A DNA stretch of 64,000 nucleotides, taken from the NCBI RefSeq assembly GCF_001578105.1, contig NZ_CP014275.1, forward strand, positions 744,001 through 808,000, read 5' to 3'. The DNA comes from Martelella sp. AD-3 (GTDB taxonomy: Bacteria; Pseudomonadota; Alphaproteobacteria; Rhizobiales; Rhizobiaceae). Under the pieces are notes generated by a model. It worked only from the letters and a program-made list of their open reading frames with translations, was not told the origin of the DNA and did no database searches. This document shows positions 20,330 to 31,626 of the stretch, piece by piece; positions within the stretch are counted from its first letter, which is position 1; the number at the start of each line of letters is the position of its first letter. Both the position numbers and the translations under genes were made by a program.

Positions 20330-23080
20330 ATGACGGACAGTAAAGACGACAAGACATCCAACGACGCAGGCAAGAAGACACTGAAGCTTAAGCCGTCGGG
20401 TGTCAGCCAGGGCACCGTGCGCCAGGATATGGGGCGCGGTCGCAGCAAGGCGGTCGTGGTGGAAACACGCAAACGCCGGCTGCACAAGCCGAGCGAAGAG
20501 ACAACATCGGCGCCTGCGGCAGGACAGCGCAACCCCGCTTCCGCTCAGGCCCGTCAGCCCGAGGGCCAGCCGGCCCGCCGCGCCGACGATGCCAACCGGC
20601 AGCCGCGCCAGAACCAGCCGAAGGGCCAGCCTTCGCGTCCGGGCGGCCAGAACCGCCAGCGCGGCGGCCAGCAGCCCGATCGCGGCAATGGCGGCCAGAA
20701 TCGCCAGCGCGGCAATGTGCTGCATGACCTTTCCCAGGGCGAGATGGATGCCCGCCGCCGTGCCCTGGTGATGGCGCAGCAGCGCGAGGCCGAAGAGGCC
20801 GAACGCCGCAAGCGCGAAGCGGAAGAGCGCCGCGTGGCCGAGGAGGCCGCCAAGCGCGAGGCCGAGGAAAAAGCCAAGCGCGAGGCCGAAGAGGCCAAGA
20901 AGCAGCCGGTCAAGGAAGAAGAGCCCGAGGCTCCGGAAACCGCGGCGACCGCTGAGGCGCCAGCCGCTGCGGAATTGCCTCCGGGCGACGATGCCAAGCC
21001 GAGCCGTGCTGCCCCGCGCCACCGCCCGCAGGCCCGCACCGAGACTGACGAGGAGGGCGACGCCGGCCGCGGACGCAAGCCGCGCCGCGAGGGCGAAGAT
21101 GCCGGCGGGCCCGCCCGCGGCAAGGCTCTCCGCCCTGAAGCGCCTGCAAAGCCCGCTTCCCGTCCGAAAGGCACGGGTGAGCGTCGCCGCGGTAAGCTGA
21201 CGGTGACTGCGGTTACCGGCGACGACGAGGGTGGCAGCCAGCGTGGCCGTTCGCTTTCGGCGATGCGCCGCCGTCAGGAAAAGATGCGCCGCGCCCAGAT
21301 GCAGGAGCCGCGCGAGAAGGTTCTGCGCGAGGTCGTTCTGCCGGAGACCATCACCATTCAGGAATTGTCGCAGCGCATGTCCGAACGGGCTGTCGACGTC
21401 ATCAAGTACCTGATGAAGGAAGGGCAGATGATGAAGCCCGGCGACGTGATCGATGCCGATCTCGCCGAGCTGATCGCCACCGAATTCGGCCATACGGTAA
21501 AGCGCGTTGCTGAGTCGGATGTCGAGGAGGGTATCTTCGACGTCAGCGATGACGAGGCCGATCTCGAGCCGCGTGCGCCTGTCGTGACCATCATGGGCCA
21601 CGTCGACCACGGCAAGACCTCGCTTCTTGACGCGATCCGCCATGCCAATGTCGTTTCCGGCGAGGCCGGCGGCATCACCCAGCATATCGGCGCCTATCAG
21701 GTCGAGCAGGACGGGCAGAAGATCACCTTCATCGACACCCCCGGTCACGCCGCCTTTACCGCGATGCGTGCCCGCGGCGCTGAAGTGACCGATATCGCCA
21801 TTCTGGTGGTTGCCGCTGACGACAGCGTCATGCCGCAGACGATCGAGTCCATCAATCACGCCAAGGCCGCCGGCGTGCCGATCATCGTTGCCATCAACAA
21901 GATCGACAAGCCCGCTGCCGACGCCCAGAAGGTGCGCACCGAACTGCTTCAGCACGAAGTGTTCGTTGAAACCATGGGCGGCGAGACCCTGGAAGTCGAA
22001 GTTTCGGCCAAGACTGGCCAGAACCTCGACAAGCTTCTGGAAGCGATCCTGCTGCAGGCGGAAATTCTCGACCTCAAGGCCAATGCCGACCGCACGGCTG
22101 AGGGCGTCGTCATCGAAGCCCAGCTTGACCGCGGCCGCGGTTCCGTCGCAACGGTCCTGGTGCAGAAGGGCACGCTGAAGCCGGGCCAGGTTCTGGTTGC
22201 CGGCGACCAGTGGGGCCGCGTGCGCGCGCTGATCAACGATCACGGCGAGCATGTGAAGGAAGCCGGCCCGTCCATGCCGGTGGAAATCCTCGGTCTTGGC
22301 GGAACGCCGTCTGCCGGTGATCGTTTTGCCGTCGTCGAGAACGAATCGAAGGCGCGCGAGGTCTCCGAGTATCGCCAGCGTCTTGCCCGCGACAAGGCGG
22401 CGGCCCGTCAGTCCGGCTCGCGCGGTTCGCTCGAGCAGATGATGAGCCAGCTGCAGGATACCGGCCTCAAGGAATTCCCGCTGTTGATCAAGGGCGACGT
22501 TCAGGGCTCGGTCGAGGCCATCAACGCCGCGCTCGAAAAGCTCGGGACCGACGAAGTGCGCGCCCGCGTCGTGCATGCGGCGGCAGGCGGCATCACCGAA
22601 TCGGATATCTCGCTTGCCGAGGCATCTGACGCGGCGATCATCGGCTTCAACGTGCGTGCGAACGCGCAGGCCCGCCGCGCCGCCGAGCAGGCCGGCATCG
22701 AGATCCGCTATTACAACATCATCTACGATCTTGTGGATGACGTGAAAGCGGCGATGTCGGGTCTTCTGTCGCCGGAGCGTCGCGAGACCTTCCTCGGCAA
22801 TGCCGAGATCCTGGAAGTGTTCAACATTTCCAAGGTCGGCAAGGTCGCGGGTTGCCGCGTCACCGAAGGCAAGATGGAGCGCGGCGCCGGCGTTCGCCTG
22901 ATCCGTGACAACGTGGTTATCCATGAAGGCAAGCTGAAGACGCTGAAGCGCTTCAAGGACGAAGTGTCCGAAGTGCCGGTCGGGCAGGAATGCGGCATGG
23001 CCTTCGAGAACTACGAGGACATCCGCGCCGGCGACGTCATCGAGGCCTTCCGCGTCGAACATATCACCCGTACGCTCTGA
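20330..23080 (+). CDS. infB: Translation initiation factor IF-2
   Basis: GTPase that delivers initiator tRNA to the 30S subunit. The 916-residue protein has a long, charged, low-complexity N-terminal region (Gln/Arg/Gly-rich to about 130, then Glu/Lys/Ala-rich coiled coil to about 210) and an IF2_N helix. The G domain has G1 GHVDHGKT at 423-430, DTPGH near 470 and NKID near 524. The remaining domains II, III and IV follow ([36 protein letters not shown]). The start ATG at 20330 is standard for alphaproteobacterial IF-2. A strong terminator follows 27 bp after the stop. Confidence 0.97.
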   Translation: MTDSKDDKTSNDAGKKTLKLKPSGVSQGTVRQDMGRGRSKAVVVETRKRRLHKPSEETTSAPAAGQRNPASAQARQPEGQPARRADDANRQPRQNQPKGQPSRPGGQNRQRGGQQPDRGNGGQNRQRGNVLHDLSQGEMDARRRALVMAQQREAEEAERRKREAEERRVAEEAAKREAEEKAKREAEEAKKQPVKEEEPEAPETAATAEAPAAAELPPGDDAKPSRAAPRHRPQARTETDEEGDAGRGRKPRREGEDAGGPARGKALRPEAPAKPASRPKGTGERRRGKLTVTAVTGDDEGGSQRGRSLSAMRRRQEKMRRAQMQEPREKVLREVVLPETITIQELSQRMSERAVDVIKYLMKEGQMMKPGDVIDADLAELIATEFGHTVKRVAESDVEEGIFDVSDDEADLEPRAPVVTIMGHVDHGKTSLLDAIRHANVVSGEAGGITQHIGAYQVEQDGQKITFIDTPGHAAFTAMRARGAEVTDIAILVVAADDSVMPQTIESINHAKAAGVPIIVAINKIDKPAADAQKVRTELLQHEVFVETMGGETLEVEVSAKTGQNLDKLLEAILLQAEILDLKANADRTAEGVVIEAQLDRGRGSVATVLVQKGTLKPGQVLVAGDQWGRVRALINDHGEHVKEAGPSMPVEILGLGGTPSAGDRFAVVENESKAREVSEYRQRLARDKAAARQSGSRGSLEQMMSQLQDTGLKEFPLLIKGDVQGSVEAINAALEKLGTDEVRARVVHAAAGGITESDISLAEASDAAIIGFNVRANAQARRAAEQAGIEIRYYNIIYDLVDDVKAAMSGLLSPERRETFLGNAEILEVFNISKVGKVAGCRVTEGKMERGAGVRLIRDNVVIHEGKLKTLKRFKDEVSEVPVGQECGMAFENYEDIRAGDVIEAFRVEHITRTL

Positions 23081-23107
23081 TTTCAGTGTGCGGAAGCGAA
23101 TTGGGAG

Positions 23108-23129
23108 AACCGGCTTCGGCCGGTTTTTT
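23108..23129 (+). terminator. Intrinsic terminator of infB
   Basis: AACCGGC (23108-23114), tetraloop TTCG, GCCGGTT (23119-23125), then TTTT. The extra-stable UUCG-type loop and immediate T-tract make this a strong terminator. Confidence 0.92.
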
Positions 23130-23162
23130 CATGCGCGGCTTTTGCCGCGTCTCCAGAATCAG

Positions 23163-23206
23163 AAAGCCCGGCGAACAACTCTTGAGGAGCAGCGCGCCGG
23201 GCTTTT
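23163..23206 (+). terminator. Second hairpin after infB
   Basis: AAAGCCCGGCG (23163-23173) pairs perfectly with CGCCGGGCTTT (23195-23205) around a 21-base loop; one further T follows. Stable, but a weak terminator on either strand because the T-run is short. It may protect RNA 3' ends or back up the first terminator. Confidence 0.6.
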
Positions 23207-23225
23207 CCGGTTTGACCGGAACTGA

Positions 23226-23254
23226 AACGGATCGTTTGCGGCGATCCGTTCTTT
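23226..23254 (+). terminator. Third hairpin after infB
   Basis: AACGGATCG (23226-23234) pairs with CGATCCGTT (23242-23250) around a 7-base loop, followed by CTTTT. This is another terminator-like structure within 150 bp of the infB stop. Confidence 0.55.
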
Positions 23255-23332
23255 TCCCGCAATTGAGAGGAGGGAGATTGGCCTGCGGGACGGCCTTACA
23301 AAGCGTTTCAGCTATTGAAGGAGGAGGAGATC

Positions 23333-23353
23333 GTGAAACGCCCTGATCTTTGA
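23333..23353 (+). CDS. Possible six-codon leader ORF
   Basis: GTG-AAA-CGC-CCT-GAT-CTT-TGA is preceded by AAGGAGGAGGAG (23318-23329), one of the strongest ribosome binding sequences in the window. No other start codon uses this site. It may be a leader peptide upstream of rbfA, or the purine run may have another role such as an RNA target. No homology can be claimed for six residues. Confidence 0.2.
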   Translation: MKRPDL

Positions 23354-23666
23354 ATTTCCTTTCCGTGTGGTCGGCAGTTGCCTGCCTCATCGGTCTGGAA
23401 CTGTTTCTAGCCGCTAATGCGTGTCAGCGATTTGCGCTGAATCAAATGATTGATCCTCGACGATCGAAAAGTTGAATTTTCTGATGATCATTTGATTGAT
23501 TGGAAAATATGGATGGGGCCGGCCGCGTCGAAACAGGGCGCGGCGATTGACGTTGCGCCGCCGAAGCGCTAAACGGGCCGCCAGTCATCGAACATGTCCG
23601 CGCGGGTTCGAACCCCGTCAAACGGCCGGGCACGAGACAAACACGAACGATCTAGACAAGGTTGAT

Positions 23667-24080
23667 ATGACGAGAGCTACCTCCTCGGCGCCCTCCCAGC
23701 GCATGCTTCGCGTTGGCGAACAGGTTCGCGCCGCCATTACCAAGGTTCTCCAGCGCGGCGAAGTGCTCGATCCGTTGCTGGAGACCACTGTCGTCTCGAT
23801 TTCCGAGGTGCGGATGTCGCCGGACCTGAAGGTCGCGACCGCCTATGTGACGCCGCTCGGCGACCGCGACCACGACGCGACGGTGCGCGCGCTGAACCAT
23901 CATGCGAAGTTCATCCGCGGCCGCATCACGCGCGAACTCCGGCAGATGAAATACATGCCCGAGCTGCGCTTCCGCGACGACACGAGCTTCGAGAATTTCC
24001 GCAAGATCGACGAGCTTCTGCATTCGCCGGAGGTGGCGCGCGATCTCGATCACGACGACGACAACGAAGACAAAGAATAA
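23667..24080 (+). CDS. rbfA: Ribosome-binding factor A
   Basis: Cold-adaptation and 16S rRNA maturation factor that binds the 30S subunit. The 137-residue protein has the family's KH-like body: [48 protein letters not shown] and [30 protein letters not shown]. The ATG at 23667 follows AAGG and is the normal start; the frame is open upstream but covers non-conserved, Arg-rich sequence. The C-terminus is acidic. truB starts 8 bp after its stop, so the two are co-transcribed. The 586-bp gap after infB suggests a separate promoter. Confidence 0.95.
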   Translation: MTRATSSAPSQRMLRVGEQVRAAITKVLQRGEVLDPLLETTVVSISEVRMSPDLKVATAYVTPLGDRDHDATVRALNHHAKFIRGRITRELRQMKYMPELRFRDDTSFENFRKIDELLHSPEVARDLDHDDDNEDKE

Positions 24081-24088
24081 GACCGGAC

Positions 24089-25021
24089 ATGGCACGACAG
24101 AGAAAACCCAAGGGCCGTCCCGTTTCCGGTTGGCTGATCCTCGACAAGCCCGTCGATTTCGGCTCGACCGAGGCCGTTTCCAAGGTAAAGTGGCTGTTCA
24201 AGGCGCAGAAGGCGGGCCATGCCGGCACGCTCGACCCGCTGGCTTCCGGCATGCTGCCGATAGCGCTTGGCGATGCCACCAAGACGGTTCCCTATGTCAT
24301 GGAAGGTCGGAAGATCTACGAATTCACCGTCACCTGGGGCGAGGAACGGGCGACGGACGACCTTGAGGGCGACGTGACCGAAAGCTCGGACAATCGTCCG
24401 ACGCGCGCCGGGATCGAGGCGCTGCTCGCCAAATACACCGGCGTGATCGAGCAGGTGCCGCCGCAGTTTTCGGCGATCAAGATCGACGGCGCCCGCGCCT
24501 ATGATCTGGCGCGCGAGGGCGAGACGGTCGAAATCCCGACGCGCGAGGTCGAGATCCACCGGCTGACGCTGATCGGCTGCCCGGACGAGAACTCGGCGGA
24601 TTTCGAGGTCGAGTGCGGTAAGGGCACCTATGTGCGCGCGCTGGCCCGCGACATGGGGCGCGATCTCGGTTGTTTCGGCCATATCTCGGCGCTGCGCCGC
24701 CCCTTCGTCGCGCCCTTTTCCGAGGATATGCTGGTGCCGCTCGCCGAACTGACGGCGCTGGAGGACATCGAGGACGACGCCGAGCGCTTTGCCGCATTGG
24801 AAGAATTCCTCGTCGATACCTCCGAAGCGCTGACGAGCCTGCCGCATGTGCCGGTCAACGATGAACAGGCGCGCCGCCTCAAGCTCGGCAATCCGATCAT
24901 CCTGCGCGGCGCACATGCCCCGGTCGAAGAGCCGGAGGCCTACGCTTCCGTCGGCGGGCGTCTGGTTGCCATCGGCGAGATCGCGCAAGGGCAGTTTCGT
25001 CCGCGCCGGGTATTCGGCTGA
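24089..25021 (+). CDS. truB: tRNA pseudouridine(55) synthase
   Basis: Makes pseudouridine 55 in the T-loop of tRNAs. The 310-residue protein shows [21 protein letters not shown], the catalytic motif [19 protein letters not shown] with the nucleophilic aspartate at 49, [21 protein letters not shown] and [14 protein letters not shown]. It is 8 bp downstream of rbfA. Its stop codon directly abuts the stop codon of the convergent serine hydrolase, with no terminator between them, so transcripts of the two strands probably overlap. Confidence 0.96.
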   Translation: MARQRKPKGRPVSGWLILDKPVDFGSTEAVSKVKWLFKAQKAGHAGTLDPLASGMLPIALGDATKTVPYVMEGRKIYEFTVTWGEERATDDLEGDVTESSDNRPTRAGIEALLAKYTGVIEQVPPQFSAIKIDGARAYDLAREGETVEIPTREVEIHRLTLIGCPDENSADFEVECGKGTYVRALARDMGRDLGCFGHISALRRPFVAPFSEDMLVPLAELTALEDIEDDAERFAALEEFLVDTSEALTSLPHVPVNDEQARRLKLGNPIILRGAHAPVEEPEAYASVGGRLVAIGEIAQGQFRPRRVFG

Positions 25022-26197
25022 TCATTTTCCCGAAGCCGCGAACTGATGCGCCAGCCGCGTGAACAGGCCGGCCGCCTTCGTTTCATCGACGGCGGCCTTG
25101 CCGTTTATGGTCACGGAGAGGCAGAAGCGGCGGCCGTCGCCGGCCGTCAGGTCCGCCGTCAGGTTCAGCACGCCGGTCTCGCTGCCGCCCTTGTAGGCGA
25201 CGGATTGCCAGTCGCCGGCGCGCACCGGGCCGGGATTGACGGAAAAGACGTCCGCCCCGGCGACCGCGTGCATCAGCGCGCACAGTTCTTCGTTGGAGAG
25301 AGACCATTCGACGCCGGTCGCCATTGGCCCCATCACGGCGGAGACGGGCGGCAGCGGACCCGAAGCGGCCTTCTCTGCAATCGCCGGTTTCTCGCTGTCG
25401 GGCGCAGCGTCATAGTCCTGCGCAAGCGCCGGATCGGCCTTCAGCGCGAAGGCCTGGCGGGTGGTGAGCACGGTCGGAAGGCCGAGGGCATGCGCGACGC
25501 GATCGGCGCCGAGGACGCGCATCAGCATATCGGTCGCGGTGTTGTCGCTTTCGGCGATCATCAGCGTTGCCAGCGTATGCAGCGTCAGCGGCGATCCGTC
25601 CGGAAAATTCTGCAGTCGGCCGGTTGGCAGGGATTTGTCCTGCGGCTGCAGAGTGGCGATGTCCCGCCAGTCGCTTCCGCCTGCATCGATATCCTCGAGC
25701 AGAACCTTGAGGATGCCGAGCTTGAAGGCCGAGGCGACCGCAAGCGGCGCATCCGAGTGTCTGTCGAAAAGCGTCTTTCCGTTCGACGTCACGAGATAGG
25801 AGACCGTACCCGGCATGGCCTCGAAGGCGGCAAGCGTGGCTTCCGGGCCGGCGGTCAGGGCCTCCGGCGGGCTGAAGAACAGGCCGAGGATCTTGCCGTC
25901 GTCATCGAGCGAGATCTCGACCGGAATTTCGTGGGTCTCCGTGCGGATCATGTAGGCGCCCTTGTCGCCCGTGACCGAGAGGGCCGGACCGGTCTGCTCG
26001 ACGAGGCGGTCGACAAGAGCGGTCAGCTGCGCGTCCGGTACCGCCCGCGCAAAGCTTTCAGAGACCAGCGCGCCCGCATCCTGCGGGTTCTGCCAGAGCG
26101 TCTCGATGGCCTTGATTTCGGCCGGGCCCGCGAGCGTCTGCGTTGCCGTCGCGAGCACCGCCACTGCGCTGGCGGCGATGATGTTGCGAAATGCCAT
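25022..26197 (-). CDS. Secreted serine hydrolase of class A beta-lactamase fold
   Basis: This 391-residue exported protein (signal peptide ending QTLAG, about 22 residues) has two parts. The N-terminal ~120 residues form a small alpha/beta domain of the type found before some serine hydrolases. The C-terminal part carries SxxK (S156-A-F-K159), SDN (AESDNTATDML) and the KGG triad (YKGGSETGVLNL) of penicillin-interacting enzymes. The E-x-x-L-N omega-loop motif needed for deacylation in true class A enzymes is not visible; TTRQAFALK occupies that area. An antibiotic resistance role is therefore not supported. The start at 26197 has AGGA upstream. Confidence 0.8.
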   Translation of the reverse strand: MAFRNIIAASAVAVLATATQTLAGPAEIKAIETLWQNPQDAGALVSESFARAVPDAQLTALVDRLVEQTGPALSVTGDKGAYMIRTETHEIPVEISLDDDGKILGLFFSPPEALTAGPEATLAAFEAMPGTVSYLVTSNGKTLFDRHSDAPLAVASAFKLGILKVLLEDIDAGGSDWRDIATLQPQDKSLPTGRLQNFPDGSPLTLHTLATLMIAESDNTATDMLMRVLGADRVAHALGLPTVLTTRQAFALKADPALAQDYDAAPDSEKPAIAEKAASGPLPPVSAVMGPMATGVEWSLSNEELCALMHAVAGADVFSVNPGPVRAGDWQSVAYKGGSETGVLNLTADLTAGDGRRFCLSVTINGKAAVDETKAAGLFTRLAHQFAASGK

Positions 26198-26363
26198 AGG
26201 GGTCGATCCTTGCAGTGCGTGCAGACTGTCGCATGCCATTCCTCGCCATGCAACGCGGCGTGGTGAGCCGGGGCCGGGAGGCTTGGTCGAAAAATCGTTT
26301 TAAATTATCTTGACGTAAGCTACGTTCCGTAAGGCGCGTTGCCGGGTAGGAGGTCCCGCATTC

Positions 26364-27506
26364 ATGTCTCAATACGTCATCATGACGGTCAATTTTGCCG
26401 GTTTGATGGCCCTGACGGCGATAGCCTTCGGCCTGGTGCTGAAGTCGGTTGCCGGCCGTCCCGCACAGCAGGTGCTGTTCGGCCTCGTGTTGGGGCTTGG
26501 CGCAGCCTTCGTTTCGCTGCAGCCGATCATGTTCGTCAACGGCCTGCAGATCGATCCGCGCAATCTCTTCGTCGGCTGCGCCGGCGCCTTCGCGGGGCCT
26601 CTCGGCGGGGCCATCAGTTTCGCCATCGCTGCGGCAACACGTTATTATGAGGGCGATCCTTCCGCCTATGTCTGCGTGCTGTCCCTGTTTCTTGCAACGG
26701 CGGCGGGCCTCGCCTGGCGGTCCCTGTGCTGGAATCGCGGGCAGGTGGGGGCGGTCCATCTGTTGCTTCTCGGGCTCGGCATCAGCCTGTCCTATGTCTG
26801 CACCTTCCTTTTGCCGCGCGAGGACTGGAGAACGGTATTTTCCTCGGCCATCCCGTTCCTGACAACGACCAATGTGATCGGCACCCTGGTCCTCGGCGGC
26901 TTTCTTGAGAGGGAAAGGCGACGCAGGCTGCGCGAGGACCATCTCAAGGACCAGGCCTCGGTCGATCCCTTGACCGGTCTCAAGAACCGCAGGGCCTTCG
27001 AGGCTGCCTACGAGACGACCGTGCTGCCGCAGTCTGCCACGCTCGGCGTGGCGTTCCTCCTGATCGACCTCGATCATTTCAAACAGGTGAACGATACCTA
27101 TGGCCATGCGACCGGCGACCGCGTGCTGGTCGGCGTTGCCGAGAAGCTCGTCGCGCGGCTGAGGGATTTCGATCTGACCGCGCGTTTCGGCGGCGAGGAG
27201 TTTGCCGTTTGTCTGCCCGACACCGGTCGGGAGGATGCGATGATGATTGCCCAGCGTCTGCGCCGTGCGGTTGTCGAGGTCGGCAAGAGCGCCGCCGCGC
27301 CCGGCCTGACGACCAGCATCGGCATCTGCTGGACCCCGTCTCCGATCGCGATGCGAAGGGCCTTCGATATTGCCGACGGCGCCCTCTACCAGGCCAAGCT
27401 GCATGGTCGCGATCAGGTGGTTCTCGATGACGCCGATGCAGCCGGGACCACGCGGCTGTCGTCCGCCGTTGCCGCGGGCGAGGCCGACCGTCCCGTGCCC
27501 GCCTGA
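26364..27506 (+). CDS. Diguanylate cyclase with 5TMR_LYT-like membrane sensor
   Basis: This 380-residue inner-membrane protein synthesises c-di-GMP. Six or so helices occupy residues 5-190, including DPRNLFVGCAGAFAGPLGG and YYEGDPSAYVCVLSLF, the pattern of the 5TM receptors of the LytS-YhcK type. The GGDEF domain is intact: DPLTGLKNRRAF, IDLDHFKQVNDTYGHATGD and active site GGEEF at 276-280. The inhibitory I-site RDFD stands exactly five residues before it, so product inhibition is expected. The ATG at 26364 follows AGGAGG. It lies between truB and rpsO, an unusual place. Confidence 0.92.
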   Translation: MSQYVIMTVNFAGLMALTAIAFGLVLKSVAGRPAQQVLFGLVLGLGAAFVSLQPIMFVNGLQIDPRNLFVGCAGAFAGPLGGAISFAIAAATRYYEGDPSAYVCVLSLFLATAAGLAWRSLCWNRGQVGAVHLLLLGLGISLSYVCTFLLPREDWRTVFSSAIPFLTTTNVIGTLVLGGFLERERRRRLREDHLKDQASVDPLTGLKNRRAFEAAYETTVLPQSATLGVAFLLIDLDHFKQVNDTYGHATGDRVLVGVAEKLVARLRDFDLTARFGGEEFAVCLPDTGREDAMMIAQRLRRAVVEVGKSAAAPGLTTSIGICWTPSPIAMRRAFDIADGALYQAKLHGRDQVVLDDADAAGTTRLSSAVAAGEADRPVPA

Positions 27507-27662
27507 ATGGCGGAATGGCCGGCCGGGCTTGGCTCTCGACAATCCCGCGCTTTTGCCCTATATGGCGGCCAGCATTGGAATAAATGCGTTTAAACGGCCC
27601 TTGCTGGACGACATCCCGGCCCGGGCGACCCAAAAACACCCTCATTTCGAAAGGATGACCCG

Positions 27663-27932
27663 ATGTCGATTACTGCCGAGCGCAAGGCCGCACTCATCAA
27701 GGAATTCGCAACCAAGGAAGGCGACACCGGTTCGCCGGAAGTCCAGGTTGCGATCCTCACCGAGCGGATCACCAACCTGACCGAGCACTTCAAGGACCAC
27801 AAGAAGGATAACCATTCCCGCCGTGGTCTTCTGACGCTGGTTTCGACCCGCCGTTCGCTGCTCGACTACCTGAAGCGCATCGACGAAAGCCGTTACACGA
27901 CCCTGATCGGTCGTCTGGGCATTCGCCGCTAA
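27663..27932 (+). CDS. rpsO: 30S ribosomal protein S15
   Basis: The 89-residue protein is the exact family length and contains the hallmark segments [37 protein letters not shown] and [13 protein letters not shown]15 binds the 16S rRNA central domain early in 30S assembly. AAAGGATGACCCG gives a good ribosome binding site. It has its own terminator, then pnp, the conserved rpsO-pnp order. Confidence 0.97.
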   Translation: MSITAERKAALIKEFATKEGDTGSPEVQVAILTERITNLTEHFKDHKKDNHSRRGLLTLVSTRRSLLDYLKRIDESRYTTLIGRLGIRR

Positions 27933-27943
27933 GCCGCATGACC

Positions 27944-27976
27944 GGCGGGCGCCCTGGCGTCCGCCGCTTTTGTTTT
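27944..27976 (+). terminator. rpsO terminator
   Basis: GGCGGGCG (27944-27951) pairs with CGTCCGCC (27958-27965) with one G-T pair around a six-base loop, followed by GCTTTTGTTTT. Partial read-through into pnp is likely, as in other rpsO-pnp operons. Confidence 0.75.
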
Positions 27977-28167
27977 CGCGCAGTAGCTGCGCCGGTTCCA
28001 AGCCGTGGCGGGCGAAGGGATCTGAAAGGCGAGGCCGGGATGATGGCATTCCGGTTCCGCAACGCCATAACGGACCTGTCATGGGGCAGGATTGCTGGCC
28101 GCTTCGGAATGTGAAGCGGCGCGCTGTCTTGCCCGTGACGCGTCGAATGTAACGTCGAGATCGCGTT

Positions 28168-28196
28168 GCGCTCTTTTCATGAGGAAAGGGCAGCGC
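28168..28196 (+). promoter_or_regulatory. Stem-loop in the pnp leader
   Basis: GCGCT and CTTTTC (28168-28178) pair with GGAAAG and AGCGC (28183-28196) around an ATGA loop with a three-base bulge. It ends 23 bases before the pnp start. In enterobacteria, a double-stranded leader of pnp is cut by RNase III and then used by PNPase for autoregulation; a similar role here is inference. Confidence 0.35.
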
Positions 28197-28219
28197 GCGC
28201 ACTTATTGAAGGACAAGAC

Positions 28220-30364
<2,145 letters not shown>

Positions 30365-30402
30365 GGGCGGCCTTTCCGGTTGATCCGAGGCGATAACCGA
30401 CA

Positions 30403-30552
30403 CCCAACCGATCTCCCCCCCCTTGAGGGGGAGATGTCGCGAAAGCGACAGAGAGGGGTAGAGGGCATAAGCCCGATACTCCGCATCTGCCGATAGGGTT
30501 CACCCCTCTCTGCCCCTTCGGGGCATCTCTCCCTCAAGGGGAGAGATTGGGG
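30403..30552. repeat. Large dispersed inverted repeat (about 150 bp)
   Basis: The left arm (CCAACCGATCTCCCCCC, then TTGAGGGGGAGATGTCGC) and the right arm (GGGGCATCTCTCCCTCAAG, then GGGGAGAGATTGGGG) are imperfect complements, with ACCCCTCTC/GAGAGGGGT as an inner pair around about 30 bases. Each arm also holds a short hairpin of its own (TGTCGC-GAAA-GCGACA on the left). Such elements are scattered in many rhizobial genomes. It is transcribed as the pnp 3' untranslated region. Confidence 0.8.
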
Positions 30553-30577
30553 AGAGAACCGCAAGGCATTCATTTTC

Positions 30578-30608
30578 AGGCGTGAGCAGCTATCGCTCAC
30601 GCCTTTTT
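30578..30608 (+). terminator. pnp terminator
   Basis: AGGCGTGAGC (30578-30587), seven-base loop, GCTCACGCCT (30595-30604), then TTTT. Perfect ten-base-pair stem just before the methyltransferase gene at 30622. Confidence 0.85.
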
Positions 30609-30621
30609 CACAGGTGACATC

Positions 30622-31626
30622 ATGGCGCGCGAGACGCTGAAAACACTCTTCCATCCCTTCGAAAGCGGCACGGTCGAGCCGGTTGCGGGCCCCGTGCTGT
30701 TTCTCGGCGCTGAGGCCGGCTATCGCCTGCCGGAAGGCTTCTCCGATGATCTTGCCGCTGTGCAGCCATTCCGCTCGCATTATGCCGCGCTTGAGCGGGC
30801 AGGCGCTTCCGTTTCGCCGGAAGCCGGTGAGGGACGCTATTCGGCGACGCTGATCCTTCTCACCAAGCATCGCGGCGAGAACGAAAACCGCGTGGCCGAA
30901 GCGCTGGAAAAAACCGTGCCCGGCGGCCTCATCGTCATCGCCGGCTCCAAGGAAGACGGCGTGCAGTCCATGCGCAAGCGTCTCGGTAAGATGTTTGCCG
31001 ACCTGGAAGCCATGCCGAAATATCACGGCGTTGCGCTGTGGTTCACCCGTCCGGGCGATGTAAGCGAGGCGGTTGCCGCATTCACCCATCCGACCGTGGA
31101 GATCGACGGTCGGTTCACCACCGTACCGGGTCTGTTCTCGCATGATCGCGTGGATGAAGGTTCGCGCATTCTGGCCGAGCGCCTTCCGGAGGATTTCGCC
31201 GGTCTGGCGGCCGATTTCGGTGCAGGCTGGGGCTATCTTTCGGCCATGCTCGCGGAAAAGGCGCCGCGCACCGTCGGCATCGATCTTTACGAGGCGGACT
31301 GGCGCGCGCTCGAGCGGGCGAAGGCCAATCTTGCGGCCGTTTCCCCGGCAACCCGCTTCTTCTGGCAGGACCTGGCCTCCGAGCCGGTCAAGAACCGCTA
31401 CGATCTGATCATCATGAACCCGCCCTTCCACACCGGAAAGGCCGCCGAGCCGTCGCTCGGCAAGGCGTTGGTCAAGGCGGCCGCGAACGCGCTGAAGCCC
31501 GGCGGCAGGCTGCTGCTGGTCGCCAATCGGGGCCTGCCTTATGAAGACGTGCTTGTCGAGAACTGCAAGAAGAGCGGCGAAGACTATCGCAATGCTCGCT
31601 TCAAGCTGCTCTGGGGCGTCAAGTGA
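30622..31626 (+). CDS. rsmC: RsmC-like class I SAM methyltransferase
   Basis: This 334-residue protein has the two-part structure of 16S rRNA m2G1207 methyltransferases: a degenerate N-terminal methyltransferase-like half, and a catalytic half with the SAM motif ADFGAGWGYLSAML and the N2-guanine motif IIMNPPFHTGKA (NPPFH at 266-270). Acidic loop VGIDLYEADWRALERA follows motif I. It acts on the ribosome in the cytosol. The exact target base is inferred from family membership. A GTGA overlap joins it to the next gene. Confidence 0.85.
   Translation: MARETLKTLFHPFESGTVEPVAGPVLFLGAEAGYRLPEGFSDDLAAVQPFRSHYAALERAGASVSPEAGEGRYSATLILLTKHRGENENRVAEALEKTVPGGLIVIAGSKEDGVQSMRKRLGKMFADLEAMPKYHGVALWFTRPGDVSEAVAAFTHPTVEIDGRFTTVPGLFSHDRVDEGSRILAERLPEDFAGLAADFGAGWGYLSAMLAEKAPRTVGIDLYEADWRALERAKANLAAVSPATRFFWQDLASEPVKNRYDLIIMNPPFHTGKAAEPSLGKALVKAAANALKPGGRLLLVANRGLPYEDVLVENCKKSGEDYRNARFKLLWGVK

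Larger units (their letters stand above)
23081..23666. other. Intergenic region with three consecutive hairpins and a minimal ORF
   Basis: There is no credible gene of normal size in these 586 bp between infB and rbfA, which are usually close together. The first 180 bp hold three strong hairpins (23108, 23163, 23226). A very strong ribosome binding site before a six-codon frame lies at 23318-23353. From about 23400 to 23510 the sequence becomes AT-rich, a plausible rbfA promoter zone. A tRNA T-arm-like sequence (GCGGGTTCGAACCCCGT, 23602-23618) is present without the rest of a tRNA. Confidence 0.6.

Noticed and set aside
20105..23062. 985-codon minus-strand open frame opposite infB
   Set aside because: Shadow of infB caused by GC-rich third codon positions; no family motif, no ribosome binding site.
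23602..23618. tRNA gene suggested by a canonical T-arm (GCGGGTTCGAACCCCGT)
   Set aside because: The seven bases after the arm would need CCGTTTG as the 5' acceptor strand; none occurs at the right distance upstream, and no anticodon or D-arm can be folded. A permuted tmRNA was also considered, but element order and length do not fit.
25022..26197. Antibiotic-resistance beta-lactamase
   Set aside because: The omega-loop glutamate motif of class A enzymes is not visible, and an extra N-terminal domain is present; only the fold is supported.
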